From: Rhodoferax lithotrophicus
GTDB lineage: Bacteria > Pseudomonadota > Gammaproteobacteria > Burkholderiales > Burkholderiaceae_C
NCBI RefSeq assembly: GCF_019973615.1
Contig: NZ_AP024238.1
Coordinates: forward strand, 3,989,989-4,053,988
Length of the DNA stretch: 64,000 nucleotides
Direction: 5' to 3'
Shown here: positions 35,331 to 44,500 of the stretch, piece by piece
Position numbering within the stretch: the stretch's first letter is position 1
Layout of the letters: every line of letters begins with the position of its first letter
The notes under the pieces: generated by a model
The model's database searches: none
What the model was told of the DNA's origin: nothing
What the model saw: only the letters and a program-made list of their open reading frames with translations
Position numbers and translations under genes: made by a program

Positions 35331-35631
35331 TTCAAAATTCTCCAAGGTTAAACATAAGGTGAAACAACCAACCTGTTGCATCACCCCGAGCCAACATCCT
35401 GTTCCAGGAAGTTGTACGTATTGAAACAGAAGCCTGCTGATTTCCAGCCAAAAGAACATGCAAAACTGTGCAAACTTGGTGCATCCGTTGCAGCTATGCA
35501 ACAAATAGACACTGGGACAGTCAAGGTGCGTGAACAGTTACACCCACCATGCACATAAAAAAACCGCCCGAAGGCGGTTTAGTGCATAAAAACCAACATG
35601 AGTCAGCAACTAAGCCAACTCAATGCGGTCT
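35331..35631. other. Intergenic region between porin 1 and porin 2
   Basis: About 300 bases without a gene. It holds the porin 2 terminator at 35561-35580 and the leader of porin 1. I see no convincing -35/-10 pair for porin 1. The mirror-like GTTGCAGCTATGCAAC (35488-35503) is a near-palindrome of the kind bound by regulators. Confidence 0.5.
35561..35583 (-). terminator. Intrinsic terminator of porin 2
   Basis: Stem AAACCGCC / GGCGGTTT with loop CGAA at 35561-35580. Read on the minus strand, the stem is followed by a run of T (AAAAAAA on the plus strand at 35557-35563). It lies about 50 bases after the porin 2 stop. Confidence 0.85.
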
Positions 35632-36633
35632 TTAGAACTTATGTTGCACACCAACAGCCAAGGCACTACCTGTTGCATCACCAGCACCTGCTTGTGTGGT
35701 GGTGACATAGGTGTAACCACCATACAGGAAGGTACGTTTGGACAAGGTGTATGCACCAGCAATGCCATAACCCTTACGAGATGGGTTGAATGCAAGACCT
35801 GATTCATCAGACTTGGCGTAGCTGGCAGACAAAGTCAAAGCGGCACTCACAGGGAAGTCAGCACCGATTTGGTATTCAGTGGTGTCAACACCAGTTGCAT
35901 TACCCAAGTTGTTCACCTTGCCGTAGGTCAGCTTGGCAGTGGCAACACCAAAGTCATACGTTGCGCCCAAACGGGTGAACTTTTGATCTTCAGGCAACAG
36001 AGCGGTGTTGGTGATATCTTCAGATTGATAACCCAACTGAACGGCAACAGGACCAGCACCATAAGTAACATTGAAGCTGGTAACTGCTGCTGCGCCTGCC
36101 ACTTTTTCATCCAAGCTGTAGCTGACTGCGGCACCAAACCCACCCATTGCGGGTGTTGCGTAGTAAACAGTGTTGCCTGGATTGGCTTGATAACCCGTGC
36201 TCTTGAAAATGAGGTTCATGGGGGCCAATGCACCAGCGTCAAAAATGGCATCAGAAGCGCCACTTACGTCATCGTATGCAGTCCAAACTTTGCCGAGCTT
36301 GACTTCACCAAAGCCGCCGGAAAAACCAACATACGATTGGCGAGAGAACGCTTGACCAGCGGTGGCAGCACCTGTGTCCAGGTTAAAGCCTTGTTCCAGC
36401 AAGAAGTTGGCTTTCAAGCCACCGCCCAAATCTTCAGAACCCTTGACACCCCAACGTGAGGTATTCACACCGCCACTGTTCAACAGAGAAGTGGTTGTGC
36501 TGATACCAGCGCCGTTATCTGCTTTGACAGAGCCGAGGAAAACGTCAGCAAGGCCGTACAGAGTCACGGTAGATTGTGCAAACGATGCACCAGATGCAGC
36601 GAGAACTGCCAAGGCAACTAAACTTTTTTTCAT
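35632..36633 (-). CDS. Gram-negative trimeric porin (Burkholderiales type), porin 2
   Basis: 333 residues. Signal peptide MKKSLVALAVLAASGASFAQ, then STVTLYGLADVFLGSV, SRWGVKGSEDLGGGLKANF and a C-terminal strand SALAVGVQHKF. The barrel is about 30 residues shorter than porin 1, mainly in loops. The start at 36633 has an AGGAG Shine-Dalgarno. Likely a general diffusion porin; ion selectivity cannot be told. It and porin 1 look like a tandem duplication. Confidence 0.95.
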   Translation of the reverse strand: MKKSLVALAVLAASGASFAQSTVTLYGLADVFLGSVKADNGAGISTTTSLLNSGGVNTSRWGVKGSEDLGGGLKANFLLEQGFNLDTGAATAGQAFSRQSYVGFSGGFGEVKLGKVWTAYDDVSGASDAIFDAGALAPMNLIFKSTGYQANPGNTVYYATPAMGGFGAAVSYSLDEKVAGAAAVTSFNVTYGAGPVAVQLGYQSEDITNTALLPEDQKFTRLGATYDFGVATAKLTYGKVNNLGNATGVDTTEYQIGADFPVSAALTLSASYAKSDESGLAFNPSRKGYGIAGAYTLSKRTFLYGGYTYVTTTQAGAGDATGSALAVGVQHKF

Positions 36634-37060
36634 AAAAACTCCTAAGGTTAAAAATTTCCAAACAAGCCGCTTACAACTCGTTTGGAGCAGCGAACAAAAA
36701 TTCACAGTGCTTATTTCAGCATAGAACCCGTCAACAGACCATGTTCTGCCGTATTACATGCAAGTTACATACCGTTCTTTACACATTTTGTGGCAGAGAT
36801 ACGACACCCATGTCAACCGAGCTAACCCGAATACGGCGCGAGATAAGTGAGGTCATTTGCCAAAAATCCTTGAGGTGCAAATACACCCCCCAAACATCCC
36901 AGAAACCGCACCAAACAAGGGAAAACCCTTTGTTGTTTAAACACCCAAAACAGTGCACCTAAGGGTTGACACGGGTTGCAGAGGGAATGCCCATTCATCA
37001 GAATTAGCACAGTCGTACTTTTTAAGTAACGATCTTTTTCATCAACGTGCAACAAAAACC
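36634..37060. other. Divergent promoter region between porin 2 and porin 3
   Basis: 427 bases with no gene. A TTGACA box lies at 36965-36970 on the plus strand, with only weak -10 candidates (GAATTA) downstream, toward porin 3. The Shine-Dalgarno AGGAG of porin 2 lies on the minus strand at its left edge. No strong inverted repeat was seen. Confidence 0.5.
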
Positions 37061-38341
37061 ATGAACCAATCTGCTCCATCGAACACTTTAAAAATCAATA
37101 TGTGCCACATGGCATTGGCCTGTGCATTGTGTTGCACCAGTCTGGCACAAGCACAGACCGGCACGGGGGTAACACTTTACGGCTTGGCCGATGCAGGCAT
37201 CACGTCAGTGAGCGGCCTGAAAGCTGGCACGGTAACCCAAGTGGCCAGCGGCATCATGGAGGGTTCGCGCTGGGGCATGAAGGGTAATGAAGACTTGGGA
37301 GGCGGATACCGCACGATCTTTACGCTGGAATCCCGTGTTGAACTGGACACAGGTGCCGCTGGCAACAAACCGATTTCGGGCTCACAGCTATCAGATCGCT
37401 TCTCACAAGCCGCACTGCTGGGCTTACCAGCGGCACTACAACCCGCAGTTGCAGGTGTAGATGCCGCGCTGGCCGCCCAATTTGGCGTGAACGTAACCAA
37501 CGCTTTATTTGACCGCCAGGCTTATGTTGGCCTAGTGACTCCTTTTGGTGGTTTTTTGGCTGGCCGCCAGTACACACCAGCATTTGAAACCAATGCGGCG
37601 TATGACATCATGGAAACCCAATCAGGTTTATCTGCGGGTCAAATCGTGGCTTTTCCTGCCGTGCTTGAAATTCGGGCAAACAACGCACTGTCATACCGAT
37701 TTGTCAAAGACGGTATTTCTGGCTCATTCATGTATGCAGCCGGTGAAGTGGCTGGTGATGACAGCAAAAACCGGTTACTTGGCCTGAATGCCAACTACCA
37801 GACTGGCAATTTTTCGATGGGCTTTGGATACAACACCAAAAACAATGAGTTGGGCAGCAGTTCTCTGACGACTTCTGTTTTTGGTGCTTCCATGAAATTT
37901 GGCAACGACAAGCTCTCTGGGATGGTGATTAAGATTACCGATGACAACCCAAGTGGCATGTCTGCGATTGCCCCATTACTCACACCCTCCGTAGGTGCAG
38001 CCACGGCTACTTTGGTACAAAACGCATTTATCAATGCATTTAGACAAGACGGAACCTTATTCCACATCGGTTACCGCCACGTTACAGGTCCCCACTCTGT
38101 GTCCGTGGCTTACAGCAGCTATGACGACAATCGCCCGGCCAACGCAGATGTCACCTCTTATGGTGTGGCATATACCTATTCACTCTCGAAACGCACCGAT
38201 CTGAATGCCGTTCTAGTACGGTTTGACAACCAAAACCTGGCTCAAATTGCACCCGGTGGTAATGGTTACCTCGGTGGCATCACAGCCACCGCAGGCACTG
38301 GATCAACCAGCATGGCTTTTGGTATTCGTCATCGGTTCTGA
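37061..38341 (+). CDS. Gram-negative porin, divergent paralog (porin 3)
   Basis: About 426 residues with signal peptide CHMALACALCCTSLAQAQ (start ATG at 37061, alternative 37100). Typical strands follow: GVTLYGLADAGITSV, SRWGMKGNEDLGGGYRTIF, FDRQAYVGLVTPFGGFLAGRQ, and the C-terminus STSMAFGIRHRF. It is longer than porins 1 and 2 and has an insertion of about 40 residues after the ELDTGAAGNK loop (Ala/Leu/Val-rich). Transcribed away from porin 2. A good terminator follows. Confidence 0.93.
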   Translation: MNQSAPSNTLKINMCHMALACALCCTSLAQAQTGTGVTLYGLADAGITSVSGLKAGTVTQVASGIMEGSRWGMKGNEDLGGGYRTIFTLESRVELDTGAAGNKPISGSQLSDRFSQAALLGLPAALQPAVAGVDAALAAQFGVNVTNALFDRQAYVGLVTPFGGFLAGRQYTPAFETNAAYDIMETQSGLSAGQIVAFPAVLEIRANNALSYRFVKDGISGSFMYAAGEVAGDDSKNRLLGLNANYQTGNFSMGFGYNTKNNELGSSSLTTSVFGASMKFGNDKLSGMVIKITDDNPSGMSAIAPLLTPSVGAATATLVQNAFINAFRQDGTLFHIGYRHVTGPHSVSVAYSSYDDNRPANADVTSYGVAYTYSLSKRTDLNAVLVRFDNQNLAQIAPGGNGYLGGITATAGTGSTSMAFGIRHRF

Positions 38342-38362
38342 ACACGAACCAGATTCATTCTT

Positions 38363-38385
38363 AAAGCCCCTTCCGGGGCTTTTTT
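38363..38385 (+). terminator. Intrinsic terminator of porin 3
   Basis: Stem AAAGCCCC / GGGGCTTT with loop TTCC, followed by further T residues, 22 bases after the stop codon. Confidence 0.9.
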
Positions 38386-38548
38386 CATGTCACATGACTG
38401 CAAACAACACACGAGGTTTGATGGGCCTTGTCCTGCAACTTTTAATATGTCTACCGTGACATCCCGAGAGCTTGTCCCCCACAGCCAAGCAACCCGTCGA
38501 CCGCTGTCACACATCCATCCCGGAATTCAAACCGGCCAAACGTCTCCA

Positions 38549-41500
38549 TCAATCTGATCGCCCCAGCACCGGCCCCAAAGCCAGGCCAGTCCAGGTGCCT
38601 AACGCCACCACCTGTTCCGGCGTGGCTGCAGCCACCACTTGGCCGCCATCCTTGCCACCGTTCGGCCCCAGGTCAATCACCCAGTCGGCTTCAGCGATCA
38701 CATCCAGATCATGCTCGATCACCACCACGCTGTGGCCGCCATCGACCAGGCGGTGTAACACTTTGATGAGTTTCTCCACGTCGGCCATGTGCAGGCCGAC
38801 GGTGGGTTCGTCCAGCACGTAGAGCGTGTGCGGCGCTTTCTGGCCACGGCGGGTGATGTCGTCGCGCACCTTGCTGAGTTCGGTCACCAGCTTGATGCGC
38901 TGCGCCTCACCACCGCTGAGCGTGGGGCTGGGCTGGCCCAGCGTGAGGTAGCCCAGCCCCACGTCTTTGAGCAGTTGCAACGGGTGGCTGATGTTGGGCA
39001 TGGCAGCGAAAAAGTCCACCGCCTCGTCCACTTCCATTTGCAGGATGTCGCCAATGTTTTTGCCGCGCCAGGTGACGGCCTGGGTCTCAGGGTTGAAGCG
39101 CGCGCCCTTGCAGGTTTCGCACAGCACTTTCACGTCGGGCAAGAAACTCATGCCGATGGTGCGGATGCCCTGCCCTTCGCAGCTCGGGCAGCGGCCTTCG
39201 CCGGTGTTGAAGCTGAAGCGGTTGGCGGCGTAGCCACGTGCCTTGGCTTCCAGCGTGTCGGCAAAGAGTTTGCGGATGGTGTCCCAGAAGCCGATGTAAG
39301 TGGCCGGGCAGGAACGCGGCGTTTTGCCAATGGGAGTTTGATCCACTTCCAGCACGCGGTCGACGGCTTCAAACCCGGTGACGCTGTCGCAGCCGATCCA
39401 GGCGATGGACTCACCTGCTTCCAGGGCATCACGGCCCGCTTTGGTACTGCGCTTTTGCACGGCGGTATGCACGTTGGCCAGCAGCACATCACGCGCCAGG
39501 GTGGACTTTCCGGAACCGCTGACACCGGTCACAGCCACCAGGCGCTTGAGGGGGACTTGAGCGGTGACTTGCTGCAGGTTGTGCAGGTTAGCTCCGTGCA
39601 CGGTGATCCAGCGTTGTGGTTCTTGGGCCGTGACATCGGGGTCAACGTCCAATTTCTTGGCGGCCTTCTTCTTTTTCGGAGTCGATGTGAATGAGAAACT
39701 GGAATCCGCCCCCTGGACTTGGAGTGTTGCCACAACATTCACGGCAACGGTGGTGCTCGAAACGCTAGCCGTACTCACCGCCAGCGCGACACGTTCAGCA
39801 GCAGTATCCAACAACGAGTTAACAGACTCGATGCCATTTGAGCTTCCAGCCCTCGTTGAATATGCGCAAGCAGCTACAACATCAATAGCACGCCGTGCCT
39901 GCACCGGGTGCCGCATGGCATGCAACAGGTAGCGGCCGGTTTGCGACTCGGCGGCGTTTTGAATGTCGGCGACCACACCTTCTGCCACCAAGCGCCCGCC
40001 GCGTTTGCCGGCACTCGGGCCGATGTCGATGATGTGGTCGGCGTGACGGATGGTGTCTTCGTCATGCTCCACCACCACCAGCGTGTTGCCCTGGTCGCTC
40101 AGGGTTTGCAGAGCACCCAGCAGAATCTGGTTGTCACGAGCGTGCAGGCCAATCGTCGGCTCGTCCAGCACGTAACACACGCCTTGCAAATTGCTGCCCA
40201 GTTGCGCCGCCAGGCGAATGCGCTGCGCCTCGCCACCGCTGAGCGTGGGCGCGCCCCGGTCCAGCGTCAGGTAGCCCAGGCCGACTTGCTCCAGAAACTC
40301 CAGCCGACCCTTGATCTCGGGAATCAAGTCGCGGGCAATGCCCGCCTCGCGTGCGCTCAAGTGCGCCTCCGACTGCAAGGTCTGCACCCAGGTGCGCAAG
40401 TCAGTCACGCTCAGGCGCGCCAGCTCGGTGATGCTGACACCAGCCAAGGCAACGGCGGGGAAATTGGGATCCAAGCCCAAGTGGATGTTTGCATCGTCCA
40501 GCGGCACGCGTGGGGTGTCTGACGTAGCGTGGACTTGGGGTTTTGCCAAATCAAGGAGGAGGCTCGGACTCTGCCCGGGCCGGGGGACATCCGCGGAGTC
40601 GGACACCCCGCGCGTGCTGCGGGTTAAAACAGCACCAGGGCCTGATCCCAATTCGAGCTGCACCGCACGGGCAACTGCGTTCAGCCGCGTGCCATTGCAG
40701 CTCGGGCAAACGGCATCCACCAAGTCTTCCACATCAGCCTCGACAAAAGTCTGCTCGCGCCCCTTGTTGTCGTCATCCCGCACCGAGTCGTCAAACACCT
40801 GGCGCTGCTCTTTGGAAAGCTTCACCCCCGTGCCGACGCAGTCCGGGCACCAGCCGTGTTTGCTGTTGTAACTGAACAGGCGCGGGTCCAGCTCGGCATA
40901 GCTGGTGCTGCACACCGGGCAGGCGCGCAGGGTGGAGAACACACTCAAACGTCCAATGCCCGCGGTGGGCGTGCCGGCCTGCATGGCCTGGCTCAAGCCG
41001 TCCAGGTTGGATAACACATGCACCACACCTTTGCCGTGCTCCAGCGTGCGGCTCAGCGCGGCACGCAGTTGCGCCTCGTTGGCCGGAGTGATGTCCAGGC
41101 TGAACACCGGCAGTTCAATGGTGTGTTCCTTGAAGCGATCCAGGCGCGGGAAGGCGGTGGTGGGCAAAAAGTTGCCGTCCACCCGCAGGTGGGTGAAACC
41201 ACGTGGACGGGCCCACTCGGCCAGCTCGGTGTACACGCCTTTGCGGTTCATCACCAGCGGGGCCAGCAGGCCGATGTGCTGGCCACGGAAGGCTTTCATC
41301 AACTGCGCGGCGATGCTGTCAGGCGTTTGTGGGGCCACTGGCGTGCCGTCATGGATGCAATGCTGGGTGCCGAGCTTGACAAACAGCAGCCGCAAAAAGT
41401 GCCAGACCTCGGTGGTGGTGCCGACCGTGGATTTGCGGCCACCCCGGCTCAAGCGCTGCTCAATCGCCACCGTGGGCGGAATGCCGTAGACCGCGTCCAC

Positions 41501-44500
41501 CTCGGGCCGCCCCGCCGGTTGCACGATGCTGCGGGCGTAGGCGTTCAGGCTTTCCAGGTAGCGGCGCTGGCCTTCGTTGAACAAAATGTCAAACGCCAGT
41601 GTCGACTTGCCGGAACCACTCACGCCAGTGACCACAGTGAACTTGCCACGTGGGATGTTGACGCTCAGGCCTTTCAGGTTGTGTTCGTGGGCGTTGATGA
41701 TTTGTATGGTGTTTTTAGCCTCTAGCCCAGGTATTACCTGCGCAATATGCTCTAATTTTAATAGCTTCGAGTGACTGAAGTCACGCACCTCATGCACCAC
41801 GCCCATGTGCGCGGCGTAGTCGCGCAGGGCCAGGGCGGTGTGGGAGCTGGCGTGCAGCATCACCTCTTCGGGCGTACCAAAAGCCACCACCTCACCCCCG
41901 GCATCACCGCCTTCGGGGCCGAGGTCGATCAGCCAGTCGGCGGCGCGGATCACGTCCAGGTTGTGCTCGATCACCAGCAGGCTGTGGCCGGCATCTTGCA
42001 GCTTGCGCAGCGCCCGCATCAGTTTGGCAATGTCGTCAAAGTGCAGGCCGGTGGTGGGCTCGTCAAACATGAACAACACCCCGCGCCGGGCCAGCGCCTG
42101 GCGGCTGGCGGCGCTGCTCTTGTCGGCTTCGGCCAGGAAACCAGCGAGTTTGAGGCGCTGCGCCTCGCCGCCGCTGAGGGTGGGCACGGGCTGGCCGAGT
42201 TTGACGTAGTCCAGGCCCACGTCGATGATGGGTTGCAGGGCGCGGATCACGTCGCGGTCGTCTTTGAACAACTGGGCGGCTTCGCTGACGGTGAGGTCCA
42301 GTACGTCGGCGACGTTGAGGTGGCGGGTGGTTGTTGATCGCGATGCAGTTGCGCTTTGAACTGGCACCGCAGAAATGGGGTCAGAGCCCCATTCGGTGGA
42401 GCTGCCTGGTTTGGGCGCACGTTTGTAGCCCGAATGGGGATCTGACCCCATTTCTGCTCCCTGGCGCTCAATCGTAATTTCCAGAATCTCCGGGCGATAA
42501 CGCTTGCCGTCGCAGTCCGGGCAGCGCAGGTACACGTCGCTCAGGAACTGCATCTCCACATGCTCAAAACCGGAGCCGCCGCAGGTCGGGCAGCGGCCGT
42601 CGCCGTTGTTGAAGCTGAACTTGGTGGCGGTGTAGCCGCGTTGTCTGGACAAGGGCGCAGTGGCAAAAATCTCGCGGATGGCATCCCACGCACCGACAAA
42701 GCTGGCCGGGTTAGAGCGGGCGGTTTTGCCGATGGGCGATTGGTCGACAAACACCACGTCGCTGAGCTGCTCGGCCCCCAGCAGGCGCTCAAAGACACCG
42801 GGGGTGTCGGTGGCTTTGCCAAAGTGGCGCAGCAGGGCCGGAGCCAGGGTGTCCTGAATCAGCGTCGACTTGCCTGAGCCGGACACACCGGTGATGACCA
42901 CCAGGCGCTGCAAGGGGATGTCGACCGTGATGTTTTTCAGGTTGTGGTCGCGTGCGCCTTCCAGAATCAGGCGCGGCGTGTTGGCCGCCACCAGGCGTTT
43001 GAAACCCATGCCGACCTGCTTGCGCCCGCCCAGGTAGGCGCCGGTCAGGGTGTCGGCATTACGCAGCTCAGCGGTGCTGCCGTCAAACACAATTTGGCCC
43101 CCGCGCTCACCCGGGCCGGGGCCCATGTCGATCATGCGGTCGGCGGCCAGCATGACGGCCGGGTCGTGCTCCACCACCACCAGCGTGTTGCCGGCGTCGC
43201 GCAGGCGCTGCATGGCGGTGATGATGCGGTTCATGTCGCGCGGGTGCAGGCCAATGCTGGGCTCGTCCAGCACAAACAAGGTGTTGACCAGCGAGGTGCC
43301 CAGGGCAGTCGTGAGATTGATGCGCTGCACCTCGCCGCCGCTGAGGGTGCGGCTTTGGCGGTCCAGCGTGAGGTAGCCAATGCCCACTTCACACAGGTAT
43401 TTCAGCCGGGTGCTGATTTCGTCAAACAGCAGCTTGAGGGTTTTGCTGTCGGCTTCGGAGGCGAGTGGTGTGCTTGGTTGCATGGCGGTGGCAAGCGCAC
43501 CGCCCTCCCCCACGGCATCGGCTCGGTTCGGTGTTTCGGTGGATGACGATTTTTGCTCAAAGGTTGAGGAACCTGCCGACACCTCAAGCCGGGTGGGCAC
43601 AGCACCTGTGCCCTCCTGCATCAGCTCAAAAAAGCGCCGCAGACGGTCCAGTGGCAACAGCATCAAATCGTGCAGGCACAGCCCCGGCAGCGCTTCGAGC
43701 TGGGCGCGGGTCCACTTCACGCCTTGCGGCATGAAGCGTTTGGAGGGTTCCAGTACCGCGTCTGCGGCGGCTTTGCTGCCGATGCGCCACAGCAGGCTCT
43801 CGGTTTTCAGGCGTGCCCCGCCGCAGTCCGGGCATTCGGTGTAGCTGCGGTACTTGGACAGCAGCACACGGATGTGCATTTTGTAGGCCTTGGTTTCCAG
43901 GTACTCAAAGAAACGCTTGATGCCAAACCAGTGCTGGTTCCACTTGCCGTTCCAGTTGGGTGAGCCGTTGATGACCCAGGCCTGCTGCTGGGCGTTGAGC
44001 TTGTTCCACGGCGTGTCGCGCGGGATGCCTGCGGCCTCGGCGTGGCGCATCAGATCGTCCTGGGCTTCCTGCCAGGCGGGGGTCTGGATCGGTTTGATGG
44101 CACCAGCACGCAGCGTCAACTTGTCGTTCGGAATCACCAGGCCGTAGTCCACCCCAATCACGCGGCCAAAGCCCCGGCAACTGTCACAGGCCCCGACGGC
44201 GGAGTTGAACGAAAACGCCGAAGCCATCGGGTCGGCATAGCGTTGGTTGCTCTCCGGGCAATGTAGACCGGTCGAATAGCGCCAGAGGCCAGCGCCCTCA
44301 GTCACTACATTTTTAATAGCTTCTTGCGCTTTATTTATATGCGCTACAGGCTGATTTAACACATAAATGCTGAGACGACCACTGCCGTGTTTGAGTGCGA
44401 CTTCAATGGCTTCGAGCACGCGGGCACGCTCGGCTGCGCCCAGGCGAAAGCGGTCAGCCACGACATCTAGAACCTTGCGTTTGGAGTTTTTTTGAGCACT

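Noticed and set aside
35330..35504. N-terminal extensions of porin 1 (to 35504), porin 2 (to 36705) and purC (to 6288)
   Set aside because: The shorter starts have Shine-Dalgarno sequences and begin with signal peptides or family N-termini; the extensions are untranslated leader.
40507..44360. Repeats in uvrA considered as a CRISPR-like array
   Set aside because: They are inverted, of different types, irregularly spaced and in frame in a protein; there is no regular repeat-spacer pattern. No CRISPR array was seen anywhere in the window.
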